A stretch of DNA of 64,000 nucleotides. It comes from Ustilaginoidea virens (lineage: Eukaryota > Ascomycota > Sordariomycetes > Hypocreales > Clavicipitaceae). The stretch is from the NCBI RefSeq assembly GCF_000687475.1, contig NC_057316.1:5580001-5644000 (forward strand), in the 5' to 3' direction. The notes under the pieces are model-generated. The model did not search any database, was not told the DNA's origin, and saw only the letters and a list, made by a program, of their open reading frames with translations. The position numbers and the translations under genes are program-made. Positions 10,195 to 21,578 of the stretch are shown here, in pieces (within the stretch, counting starts at the first letter, position 1; each line of letters opens with the position of its first letter).

Positions 10195-13100
10195 TTAGCA
10201 GGCCCTAAGACCTAGTAACTCGCGGAACCTAGTAGATTTAGGGCCCGGCAGTGGCTTCGTAAGACCGTCAGCAGGCATACTATTAGTAGGTAAGTAGGTA
10301 ATTTTAACCAAGCCTAGCTAGGCTTACTCCCTAATATACCGGAATTTTAATAGCGTATGCTTAGTGCGAGCATGCTGATTAGGGTCGTTAGAATTCGAAA
10401 TGGAGCCCTAGTTATCGCAGTATAGCGGTATAGGGCGTACAATATTAATTTCCAGCTCCTTATAAAGGTTAGAAAGCCACTGTACTTCACGGATAGTCTT
10501 AAGTAATGCATCAAATTCAGCTTCTAAAGTAGATAGCACTACTAAAGAGGCTCGCTTAGAACGCCAGCTAATAGGACCACTATTAATAGTAGTTAAGAAG
10601 CCTCCAGTAGATTTAGAGGTTTCTTTACAGCCAGTAAAATCGCTATCAGAATAAGCGGTTATAATAGGCTGTTGGTTGCTTTTAGTAGTTATTGCAATTC
10701 TCAAGGTCACTATAAAAGCAAAGCCTTACTAGCTAGCTAGATGGCACAAGACTGTCTGCGACCTGTGAACTAATCTTAGTATAAATACTAGATTTTTCAC
10801 CAAGTCCTAAGACTATACAAGTGCTATAAAGTAAGGCAAGTGTAAAGGTAAGGCAAATATAAGATAACCAGAAAACGCAGGGAAGGTAAGAAGTTAAGAG
10901 GCATATAGTGCATTAACAGACTCGATTGTGCTACCCTTCTACTATTTAGAAAGAAGGGGGAAAGCTATCCTATATATACACGAAGGAGGGGTGGGCCCAG
11001 GCATTCAGGGTAGCCAGTAAGAAGGCTCCCCGTAATGCTCGCTATGATACGTCAGCAACCCCGCTATATCCGGCCTTTCCAACCACCCTAACCACCGCAC
11101 TAGCAACTAGCCATTACGCTAGTAGACTAACCACTACGCTAGTATACTAGCCACCACACTAGTGGACTAGCCACCACGCTAGTGACTAACCACCACACTA
11201 GTAGGCCCACCACGCTAATTTAGCAATGCCACACCTTTTTAACAAGGCCTACCTTACTTGATATACAGTAAATAATCCACTGAAAATCCTAAGGTAAAAG
11301 GCAAAGGCCTAAGGTTGGTAAGACTACCGTAAGTCCAAAAAGCGGTATAAGGGCCAGAAGGTTAGTAGGCCAGTAGGGCATTAGGCCAGCAGCCTAGTAG
11401 GCTACTATAGGATTTTAACACTTTTAGTAGTACTAAAGCAAATAGCTAGGTTCTCAGTGCCTTTAAGGTAACTAAAGCTGCCTTTTGCAGCATTTAGATG
11501 CACATTAGTTGCTTTCGACATAAACCGAGAAAGGTATTGGATAGGAAATACTAGGTCGGGCCTAGACATCATCATAAGCCACATTATAGTGCCAGTAAGG
11601 CTCTGATAAAGGCTTTGATCAGTAGGGCTAAGGTCTTTTCCACTAGATTCATTTAGAATCCCTGGTTGAAGTGGAATTAGCTGGGGTTTAATATCCTGTA
11701 TAATCCGAAAAACAGGCCTATTGCGTATGATTTTCCTATTAATAGGAACGCTAGACTTAGGAATAAATTGGAAGACTTTAGTATCTAATAATTGCTCAAA
11801 TTCCTTAAATAACGCCTTTATCCAGGGGTCTTTTTCAGGGCTTTGTAGCACATCCTTCCAGCTATTTGGCGTGCCGTTAGCATTTTTAGCTAGCTTACGC
11901 TTCGCTCTATAGCAGAAATCCCATATTAAGTGGTGTAAATCATAATTAGGGAATAAGTCGGTAGGACCAGTAAGGTTGGTAGGGCCAGTAGGGCCAGCAG
12001 AGCCAATAGGACCAGCAGGGCTAATCATGAGTGCGAGCTTTTTGCAACTTTTCCATCCTCCCAGCCCCAACAGGGCCAGTAGGGCCGGTAAGGTCGGTAG
12101 GATTAAAGCTAGTAAGGATATCTATAAGGTCATCCTTTACAGTAGCCGGGGACTGTAGTATAATACCTTCTGCCTTAAGAAGGTAATCCATAGTAATATT
12201 AGTATTAGTAATATCATCCGGGGTAGCATTAGTAATACTAGTAAAATTAGTAGGGTCCGGTATGCTTTCTAGGTCATCCGGTATAACATTAGTATTGGTA
12301 ATGTTAGTAAGGTTAGTAGGGTCCGGCATGCTTTCCAGGTTATCCGGTATAACATTAGTATTGGTAATGTTAGTAAGGTTAGTAGGGTCCGGCATACTTT
12401 CTAGGTCATCCAGTAAAATAGAAGGTTCTTTACTGCTAGATACCCCTTCTGAACCTATATTTTGCCCTCTGTGAAAGTCGCCTTCTAAGCTACTAGAAAT
12501 AGGGCCTATACCTTCATTTTGATGGATAAAGGTAATAAAGGTTATTTTAGTAATATCCTTCTTCTTTAAAGGGTAAACCAGGTAGGTATTAGCACAGGTC
12601 TTTTTAAGTAGCTGAATACCTATATGCCCTAGCCGTATATGCCAAATGCCGGCTAATTGTAATAGCTTCTGATATTCTGTATCAGCTGCTATATGGGCAG
12701 GAGTAGGGCTAGTAGCCACTATAGGGTCTTCGCTAGTCGTAATAGCGGAAGGTTGGGTAGTAGGGCTAGTAGCCTCTACAGGGTCCTTACTAGTCGCAGT
12801 AGTAGGAACGTGGGTAATAGTGGTATCCTCAGGATCACTATAATCAGCAGGGTTAGTAGGGCTAGGGATCTCTACTATTATACTATTAGTAACAGTATAA
12901 TGGCTACAAGGTTGATGTAGCAGTGGTGTGTCTATTCCTTTCTGTGGAAGGAAAAAGCCGTATTTTTTAAAGTTAAAAATGCCGATGCATTTACGGCTTG
13001 CTGACCAAAGCTGATTTTTAATTAGTACCCCTTTAGCAGCATAATGCTTTACACCGCTAATAATGTTAATATCCAAGGTAGGAATATATAGGGCATTCTT

Positions 13101-13808
13101 GAGCTCTATAATACCCCATTTCGTAGGATTAACGCCCTGTAGCATAGTAAATCGTGCTGTACCCCAACCAGTAGGGGAAATAGGGCCACCACCAGTAGTA
13201 ATTACAGGCTTGTCATCCTTCTCAAAATGGTGAAAAGTGGTGAAATATTTCTTATCATTAACAATATGATAAGTAGAGCCTGTATCGTAAAAGAGGGCAT
13301 CCTTAGGGGTCCTACCGCCTGATTTAGCACTATAGCTTATATCAGTGGATATAGTGGTAGAAGAAGAAGAAGAATAGGATATATTAATATCCTGGGTATT
13401 ATAATTGCCTGTAATAAAGGACTCGACATTTTGCTGTTTGCTGCTAATATTAGAGTCCTGTTCCTTCTTCTTTTGCTGCTTCTTTTTCCTATTATTAGTA
13501 GAATTATTCTTGCTATTATTAGTAGAAGCGGCATTAGTAGTAGTAGGGCTAGTAGCCTCTACAGGGTCCTTGCTAGTCGTATTAGTAGGACCGGAGATAG
13601 TAGGGCTAGTAGCCTCTACCAGTTCCTTGCTAATTATAATAGTAGAAACGTTACTATTTTGCCTACTAATTAAGCCTTATAAAAGGATAGTTAGGGTGTT
13701 CATCTAGGACTTTATATAGTCTATATCTAGCTGTAGTTGTATAGTAAGATTAGCTTTAGAGTCGGAATCCAAAGTGGCCTTATAAGTAGAAGACCTAGAC
13801 TGTGCCAT
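10195..13808 (-). pseudogene. A1 gag-pol, decayed and internally deleted
   Basis: Runs from ATG at 13808 to the family stop at 10195-10197. Read in order: a short gag with SKELVEATSP-type repeats and a basic KKKQQKKK segment but no capsid; protease region (about 13340-13220); GAG-pre-integrase HIRLGHIG (about 12630); a jump straight to the post-integrase YLVYPLKKK, so the DDE core is absent; a linker with repeated DLESMPDPTN; then RPVFR joined directly to KPQLIPLQP, so the YVDD block is absent; then RNase H, split by the solo LTR. Several CAG/TGG codons are TAG. Not functional. Confidence 0.85.
10690..11420 (-). mobile_element. Solo family A LTR inside A1
   Basis: 731-bp LTR with no attached internal sequence, in minus orientation, inserted in A1 RNase H between 'ttgcttttagtagt' and 'cttttagtagtac'. 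It is flanked by an 11-bp direct repeat (10679-10689 and 11421-11431) rather than the 5 bp seen at six other insertions. Confidence 0.85.
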
Positions 13809-14508
13809 TATAGTGGCTAGAAGTCGTTAAAAATGGTGCCGATAGCTGTAAGAACAGATGAATAACCAGCTAAATAGCTGGCAAAATAGTCGAGTAACTA
13901 GCTGGACAGCTAGTAAATATAGTGGCTAGTAGCCTACTATAAAAGGTAACCGCAGAGTATAGCGGCAGGTCTCAATATAAAAGCACAGATGCCGTAGGCG
14001 TTGTGCAAGTCCGTATTATAGCGTTGGTATTCAAGGTGCTTATATGGTGCCGTAATATAAAGGTGCCGTAAGCGCCGTAGGTGCCGTGCGTGCCGTGGGT
14101 GCTATAGGTGCCGTAATATAAAAAGGTGCCGTAAGTACCGTACCAAAAGTGCTATAAGTGGAAGAGTATAACAGGTGCTGTGCAGTGCAGTGGGTGTCGT
14201 GCACTAGGTGCAAAGGTGTTATATAGTAGTATAGTGTGGTAGATATCACACTATAAAATCCGTAGGTGCCGTAGGTTACTCCAAAAATAACGTAAGGTTA
14301 CGCTAAAAGTGCCGTGAGGTTACACCGTAAGTTGCCGTTAGGTACGCCGTTGATTGCCGCAGGGTAATGCCGTAGGTAACAAAGGGTAAGCCAAAGGTGA
14401 TAAGGGTAAGCCGAGGATACCAAAAGATAGCTATATTAGTAGTACTAATAAGCAAAAGAGACCAAGGGGTGAACACAAAAGGTAGGGTAAAAATAAAGAA
14501 GTAAAAAC
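13809..14508 (-). other. A1 untranslated 5' leader with GCCGTA repeats
   Basis: About 700 bp between primer site and gag ATG with no coding potential. It holds degenerate repeats of TACGGCACC (minus strand) at about 14040-14160 and 14260-14400. Confidence 0.7.
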
Positions 14509-14522
14509 CCGGGCTTATAACC

Positions 14523-14571
14523 TATTGCAATTCTCAAGGTCACTATAAAAGCAGAGCCTTACTAGCTAGCT
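14523..14571 (-). repeat. 49-bp remnant of the A1 5' LTR, cut by A2
   Basis: TATTGCAATT to TAGCTAGCT, followed at once by a second LTR start. The last five bases, TAGCT, are the expected left copy of the A2 target duplication. The rest of this LTR should resume off the right edge. Confidence 0.8.
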
Positions 14572-15309
14572 TATTGCAATTCTTAAGGTTACTATAAAAG
14601 CAGAGCCTTACTAGCTAGCTAAATGGCACGAGACTGTCTGCGACCTGTGAACTACTCTTAGTATAAAACTAGATTTTTCACTAAGTCCTAAGACTATACA
14701 AGTGCTATAAAGCAGAGCAAGTGTAAAGGCAAGGCAAATATAAGATAACCAGAAAACGCAGGGAAGGTAAGTTAAGAGGCATATAGTGCATTAACAGACT
14801 CGATTGTGCTGCCCTTCTACTATCTAGAAAGAAGGGGAAAAGCTATCCTATATATACACGAAGGAGGGGTGGGCCCAGGCATTCAAGGTAGCCAGTAAAA
14901 AAGCTCCCCATAATGCTCGCTATGCCACGTATATAATACGTCAGTAGCCCCACTATATCCAGCCTTTCCAACCACCCTAACTACCGCACTAGTAATTAGC
15001 TATTACGCTAGTGACTAACCACCACGCTAGTGACTACCCACTATACTAGTGGACTAGCCACCACACTAGTAGGCCGCCACCACACTAGTAGGCCCACCAC
15101 GCTAATTTAGCAATACCACACCTTTTTTTAATAAGGCCTACCTTACTTGATATACAGTAAATAATCCACTGAAAATCCTAAGGTAAAAGGCAAAGGCCTA
15201 AGGTTGGTAAGACTACCGTAAGTCCAAGAGGCGGTATAAAGACTAGAAGGTTAGTAAGCCAGTAAGGCATTAGGCCAGCAGCCTAGTAGGCTACTATAGG
15301 ATTTTAACA
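14572..15309 (-). repeat. 3' LTR of A2
   Basis: 738 bp, TATTGCAATT to TTTTAACA on the plus strand, followed by the CCCCTCTGATTAGC polypurine/palindrome segment. Confidence 0.9.
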
Positions 15310-15430
15310 CCCCCTCTGATTAGCTACTGTAGTAGCAAGCTAATCGTATAAAGGATAGGGAAAGAAAATGCAATAAAAAGTGCTAAGGAAAAACATAAGA
15401 AAAACCTTAGTAAAAGTAAGTTAGTATAAG

Positions 15431-17738
15431 TTAGCAGGCCCTAAGACCTAGTAACTCGCGGAACCTAGTAAATTTAGGGCCCGGCAGTGGCTTAGTAAGA
15501 CCGTCAGCAGGCATACTATTAGTAGGTAAGTAGGTAATTTTAACTAAGCCTAACTGGGCTTACTCCCTAATATACCGGAATTTTAATAGTATATGCTTAG
15601 TGCGAGCATGCTAATTAGGATTATTAGAATTCGAAATAGAGCCCTAATTATCGCAGTATAACGGTATAAGGCGTAGAATATCGATTTCTAGCTCCTTATA
15701 AAGGTTAGAAAGCTACTGGACCTTATAGATAGTCTTAAGTAATACATCGGATTCAGCTTCTAAAGTAGATAGTACTACTAAAGAGGCTCGCTTAGAACGC
15801 CAGCTAATAGGACTACTATTAATAGTAGTAAGAAAGCCTCTAGTAGATTTAGCGGTTTCTTTATAGCTAGCAAAATCGCTATTAGAATAAGCGGTTATAA
15901 TAGGCTATTGGTTGCTTTTAGTAGTACTAAAGCAAATAGCTAGGTTCTCAGTGCCTTTAAGGTAGCTAAAGCTGCTTTTTGCAGTATTTAGATGCATATT
16001 AGTTGCCTTAGATATGAACCGAGAGAGGTATTGCGTAGGAAATACTAGGTCGGGCCTAGTCATTATTATAAGCCATATTATAGTACTAGTAAGGCTCTGA
16101 TAAAGGCTCTGTTTAGTAGGGCTAAAGTCTTTTCCACTAGATTTATCTAGAACCCCTAGTTGAAGTAGAATAAGCTGAGGTTTAGTATCCTATAAAATCC
16201 GAAAAACAGGCCTATTGCGTATGATTTTCCTATTAATAGGAATGCTAGACTTAGGAATAAATTGGAAGACTTTAGTATCTAATAATTGCTTAAATTCCTT
16301 AAATAAGGCCTTTATCTAGGGGTCTTTTTTAGGGCTTTATAGTATATCCTTCTAGCTATTTAGCGTGCTATCAACATTTTTAGCTAGCTTACGCTTCGCT
16401 TTATAGTAGGAATCCCATATTAGGTAGTGTAAATCATAATTAGGGAATAAGTTAGTAGGGCCAGTAAGGTTGGTAGGGCCAGTAGGGCTAGTAGAGCTAA
16501 TAGGACCAGCAGGGCCAATAGGGCCAATAGGGCCAGTAGGGCCGGTAACATCAGTAGGATTAAAGCTAGTAAGGATATCTATAAGGTCATCCTTTATAGT
16601 AGCTGGGGACTATAGTATAATACCTTCTGCCTTAAGAAGGTAATCCATAGTAATATTAGTATTAGTAATATCATCCGGGGTAGTATTAGTAATACTAGTA
16701 AAATTAGTAGGGTCTGGTATGCTTTCTAGGTCATCCGGTATAACATTAGTATTAGTAATGTTAGTAAGGTTAGTAGAGTTAGTGGGGTCAGAAATGCTTT
16801 TTAGGTCATCTAGTAAAATAGCAGGTTCTCTGCTAGATACCCCCTCTAAACCTATATTTGCCTTCTGTGAAAGTCTCCTTTTAGGCTATTAGAAATAGGG
16901 CCTATACCTTCATTTTGATAAATAAAGGTAATAAAAGTTGTTTTAGTAATAACCTTCTTCTTTAGAAGGTAGACCAGGTAGGTATTATTACCTAGAGTGG
17001 CAAGGAGCCTACTAGGCTCGGTACGGGGCGCTAATTTGCGGCTTTTTACACGCTTTTCGTGTGGTATAAGCACTTCAATAGCTGCTCCAATAGCCCTAAG
17101 GTTAATAAGATCAGGGTAGTGCTCCGGCGTAATATGGCTATAATCCTTTAATAGCTCCTGATAGGGGCTAGAAGATCTGTTAGTAATAGCTGTTATATTT
17201 ACTAGCATAACAACGCCAGTAATTACAGCAGACCAGAGGTTAGATGGTAGTCTTGACCAGGCCATAGTAGCACGTAGCCTATTAGCTATAACCCTAATGG
17301 AGCGCTTAGCTAGGCCGTTTTGTTCGTGAATATAGGGGCAAGATGTATTAAAAGCTATGCCCTGTTCAATAAGCCAATCACTAAGCATTTTGTTGATTTT
17401 ATTTCTACTATTATAGTGGAATTCAACAGGCGTTTTGCCATATCTGACCTGTAGGCTCTGTATAAAGCTCTGTAATGCTTTAAATACAATAGTGCCTTCC
17501 CTATTAGGCAGCAAGTAAAGCCAGCGGAATCGGGATTTTCTATCCACTAATATAAGGGCAACAGGTCGTTTATTATATGGCATAGGTGATATAGCAAAAG
17601 TATCACCTTCTATAATATCCAGGCATTTAGCTGGATTAGGTATCGCATCTTTAGAAGGTCTTCTAACCTTCTTAGCCTGTATATAGGCTAGGCAGCGAAA
17701 ATCAGCATCTTTAACCTTATTAAGGTTAGGAAGACTAG
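15431..17738 (-). pseudogene. A2 pol fragment: integrase kept, RT core deleted
   Basis: From the insertion point at 17738 (CxxC region LPNLNKVKDADFRCLAC) through integrase (open 17583-16852, with VALILVDRKSRFRW, HEQNG) to RNase H and the stop at 15431-15433. The second catalytic Asp segment reads HYNSRNK where other copies have HYDGGNE, and AERS reads AKRS; both are G-to-A changes. RPVFR is joined to KPQLI, removing the YVDD region. Several TAG stops. Not functional. Confidence 0.85.
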
Positions 17739-18481
17739 TATTGCAATTCTCAAGGTCACTATAAAAGCAGAGCCTTACTAGCTAGCTAGATGGCACGAGA
17801 CTGTCTGCGACCTGTGAACTAATCTTAGTATAAATACTAGATTTTTCACTAAGTCCTAAGACTATACAAGTGCTATAAAGCAGGGCAAGTGTAAAGGCAA
17901 GGCAAATATAAGATAACCAAAAAACGCAGGGAAGATAAGAAGTTAAGAGGCATATAGTGCATTAACAGACTCGATTGTGCTGCCCTTCTACTATCTAGAA
18001 AGAAGGGGAAAAGCTATCCTATATATACACAAAGGAGGGGTGGGCCCAGGCATCCAAAGTAGCCAGTAAGAAAGCTCCCCGTAATGCTCGCTATGCCACG
18101 TATATAATACGTCAGCAGCCCCACTATATCCAGCCTTTCCAACCACCCTAACCACCGCACTAGTAATTAGCCACCACGCTAGTGACTAACCACCACGCTA
18201 GTAACTACCCACCACACTAGTGGACTAGCCACCACACTAGTAGGCCGCCACCACACTAGTAGGCCCACCACGCTAATTTAGCAATGCCACACCTTTTTTT
18301 TAATAAGGCCTACCTTACTTGATATACAGTAAATAATCCACTGAAAATCCTAAGGTAAAAGGCAAAGGCCTAAGGTTGGTAAGACTACCGTAAGTCCAAG
18401 AGGCGGTATAAGGACTAGAAGGTCAGTAAGCCAGTAGGGCATTAGGCCAGCAGCCTAGTAGGCTACTATAGGATTTTAACA
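17739..18481 (-). repeat. 3' LTR of A3
   Basis: 743 bp with standard family A ends, followed by CCCCCTCTGATTAGC. Confidence 0.9.
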
Positions 18482-18602
18482 CCCCCTCTGATTAGCTACT
18501 GTAGTAGCAAGCTAATCGTATAAAGGATAGGGAAAGAAAATGCAGTAAAAAGTGCTAAGGAAAAACATAAGAAAAACCTTAGTAAAAGTAAGTTAGTATA
18601 AG

Positions 18603-20150
18603 TTAGCAGACCCTAAGACCTAGTAACTCGCGGAACCTAGTAAATTTAGGGCCCGGCAGTAGCTTCGTAAGACCGTCAGCAGGCATACTATTAGTAGGTA
18701 AATAGGTAATTTTAACCAAGCCCAGCTGGGCTTGCTCCCTAATATACCGGAATTTTAATAGCATATACTTAGTGCGAGCGTGCTGATTAGGGTCGTTAGA
18801 ATTCGAAATGGAGCCCTAGTTATCGCAGTATAGCGGTATAGGGCGTAAAATATCAATTTCTAGCTCCTTATAAAGGTTAGAAAGCCACTATACCTCGCGG
18901 ATAGTCTTAAGTAATACATTAGATTCAGCTTCTAAAGTAGATAGTACTACTAAAGAGGCTCGCTTAGAACGCCAGCTAATAGGACCACTATTAATAGTAG
19001 TCAGGAAGCCTCTAGTAGATTTAGAGGTTTCTTTACAGCCAGTAAAGTCGCTATCAGAATAAGCGGCTATAATAGGCTGTTGGTTGCTTTTAGTAGCACT
19101 AAAGCAAATAGCTAGGTTCTTAGTGCCTTTAAGGTAACTAAAGCTGCCTTTTGCAGCATTTAGATGCATATTAGTTGCTTTCGACATAAACGGAGAAAGG
19201 TATTGGATAGGAAATGCTAGGTCGGGCCTAGTCATCATTATAAGCCACATTATAGTGCCAGTAAGGCTCTGATAAAGGCTCTGATCAGTAGGGCTAAGAT
19301 CTTTTCCACTAGATTCATTTAGAATCCCTGGTTGAAGTGGAATAAGCTGAGGTTTAGTATCCTGTAAGCCGAATTTAGCTAAGACCTCTGCTATAAATTG
19401 GGCTTGGTATAGCCATAATAGACCTTCTTTCTTATTTCGTATAATTTATACGCCTAGGAAGAAGGAAGCCGGACTGCGGTCTTCTATAGTATAGACCTTA
19501 TGAAATTTTCTTTTTAGCTGGTTAATATAAGTTATATTTAGACCAACTAATAGGCAATCGTCAATATAGGTAACGATAAAGGTGCTGGTTTGCTTATTAT
19601 AAAAGACGGCAGCATCAGAGGCTAAAGGTAAAAAACCTTCACTGGAAATTAGGTCTTTTAGCCGGTGTTGCCATTCGCGGGGTGCTTGTTTTAGCCCGTA
19701 TAGGGCCTTCTTTAGTAAAATAGCTTGCTTAATAGAGGGATTAAAGCCGGCTTCTTTAAGTAAAGTTAGTAGCCGTTGCCGTTGAATATTAGACTAAAGC
19801 TTGCTATCGCTATTAGTTAGTAGTAAGCTTTCTGTAAATTTAAGAAATCCGTTAGGAATATCCATATAAATGGTCTCAGAAAGTTCGCTATTTAGGAAGG
19901 CGCCTATAAAGTCGATCTGCTCTATTTCCTAGTTATTACTAGCAGCCAAAGCTAGTATAACCCTCTAGGTAGGTGGGATAGAGGTAGAAGCATAGGTATG
20001 CTGAAAGTCCTTTCCTTCGACTTGCATAAAACCCTTAACAATCAATCTAGCCTTATATTTTATAGGCTGATTATTGGCATCCTTTTTAACCCGAAAAACA
20101 GGCCTATTGCGTATAATTTTCCTATCAATAGGAACGCTAGACTTAGGAAT
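18603..20150 (-). pseudogene. A3 pol, 3' half: reverse transcriptase and RNase H
   Basis: Stop at 18603-18605. Going upstream: RNase H (YSDSDFTGCKETSKSTRG, LSTLEAES), TRPDLAFPIQYLS, the catalytic block (YIDDCLL in place of YVDDCLL), KALYGLKQAPREWQ, FIGAFLNSEL, then KYKARL up to the A4 insertion. It retains both the reverse transcriptase and, after the interruption, integrase sequence, so A3 was a larger copy than A1 and A2. A few TAG stops. Confidence 0.85.
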
Positions 20151-20890
20151 TGTTAAAATCCTATAGTAGCCTACTAGGCTGCTGGCCTAATGCCCTACTG
20201 GCTTACTGACCTTCTAGTCCTTATACCGCCTCTTGGACTTACGGTAGTCTTACTAACCTTAGGCCTTTGCCTTTTATCTTAGGATTTTCAGTGGATTATT
20301 TACTGTATATCAAGTAAGGTAGGCCTTATTAAAAAAAGGTGTGGCATTGCTAAATTAGCGTGGTGGGCCTACTAGTGTGGTGGCGGCCTACTAGTGTGGT
20401 GACTAGTCCACTAGTGTGGTGGGTAGTTATTAGCGTGGTGGTTAGTCACTAGCGTGGTGGCTAATTACTAGTGCGGTGGTTAGGGTGGTTGGAAAGGCTG
20501 GATATAGTGGGGCTGCTGACGTATTATATACGTGGCATAGCGGGCATTACGGGGAGCTTTCTTACTGGCTACCTTGGATGCCTGGGCCCACCCCTCCTTT
20601 ATGTATATATAGGATAGCTTTTCCCCTTCTTTCTAGATAGTAGAAGGGCAGCACAATCGAGTCTGTTAATACACTACATGCCTCTTAACTTCCACCTTCC
20701 CTACGTTTCTAGTTATCTTATATTTGCCTTACCTTTACACTTGCCTTGCTTTATAGCACTTGTATAGTCTTAGGACTTAGTAAAAAATCTAGTATTTATA
20801 CTAAGATTAGTTCACAGGTTGCAGACAGTCTTGTGCCATCTAGCTAGCTAGTAAGGCTCTGCTTTTATAGTGACCTTCAGAATTGCAATA
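20151..20890 (+). repeat. 5' LTR of A4
   Basis: TGTTAAAATC to TTGCAATA, 740 bp. Differs from the A4 3' LTR by scattered transitions in the parts compared. Confidence 0.93.
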
Positions 20891-20904
20891 GGTTATAAGC
20901 CCGG
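20891..20904 (+). other. Primer binding site of A4 (half tRNA-iMet type)
   Basis: GGTTATAAGCCCGG directly after the LTR. The less decayed copies read GGTTATGAGCCCGG. This is complementary to the anticodon stem-loop of fungal initiator tRNA-Met (..GGGCUCAUAACC..), as in Drosophila copia, which primes on a cleaved 5' half of that tRNA. Confidence 0.75.
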
Positions 20905-21578
20905 GTTTTACTTCTTTATTTTTACCCTACCTCTTTTGTGTTCACCCCTTGGTCTCTCTTGCTTATTAGTACTACTAATATAGCTATCCTTTGGTATCCT
21001 CGGCTTACCTTTATCACCTTTGGCTTACCCTTTGTTACCTACGGTATTACCCTGCGGCAATCAACGGCGTACCTCTACGGCAACTTATGGCGTAACCTTA
21101 CGGTACTCTTAGCGTAACCTTACGTTATTTTCGGCGTAACCTACGGCACCTACGGATTTTATAGTGTGATATCCACCACACTATACCACTGTATAATACC
21201 TTTGCACCTAGTGCACGACACCTACTGCACTATACGGCACCTGTTATACTCTTCCACTTATAGCACTTTTGGTACGGCACTTACGGCACCTTTTATATTA
21301 CGGCACCTATAGCACCTACGGCACCTTTATATTACGGCACCACATAAGCACCTTAAATACTAACGCTATATTCTGGACTTGCACAACGCCTACGGCATCT
21401 GTGCTTTTATACTGAGACCTACCGCTATATTCTGCGGTTACCTTTTATAGTAGGCTACTAGCCACTATATTTACTAGCTGTCTAGCTAGTTACTCGACTA
21501 TTTTGCCAGCTATTTAGCTGGTTATTCATCTGTTCCTACAGCTATTGGCACCATTTTTAACGACTTTTAACCACTATA
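20905..21578 (+). other. A4 untranslated 5' leader with ACGGCACC repeats
   Basis: No ORF. Dense degenerate repeats of TACGGCACC and GGCGTAACC, most regular at about 21130-21345. Confidence 0.7.

Larger units (their letters stand above)
9331..14571 (-). mobile_element. Copia-like LTR retrotransposon A1 (outermost copy, 5' LTR cut by A2)
   Basis: Minus-oriented family A element. It has a 3' LTR (9331-10073), a polypurine tract and palindrome at 10074-10110, a decayed gag-pol, a 5' leader, a half-tRNA primer site (14509-14522) and the first 49 bp of the 5' LTR (14523-14571), where A2 is inserted. A solo family A LTR (10690-11420) interrupts its RNase H region. The left flank is GGCAC (9326-9330); the matching target duplication should lie beyond the window. 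Three coding blocks are missing: capsid, integrase core and the central reverse transcriptase. Confidence 0.85.
14572..17738 (-). mobile_element. Copia-like element A2, left part (inserted in A1 5' LTR)
   Basis: Minus-oriented family A element: 3' LTR 14572-15309, then internal DNA to 17738, where A3 is inserted in the GAG-pre-integrase region. The remainder lies outside the window. Shares the reverse transcriptase deletion of A1 but keeps the integrase core. Confidence 0.85.
17739..20150 (-). mobile_element. Copia-like element A3, left part (inserted in A2)
   Basis: Minus-oriented family A element. The 3' LTR is 17739-18481 and the internal region runs to 20150, where A4 is inserted. It resumes at 59575 and is cut again at 60587 by D1. 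Left flank ACTAG (17734-17738). Confidence 0.88.
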
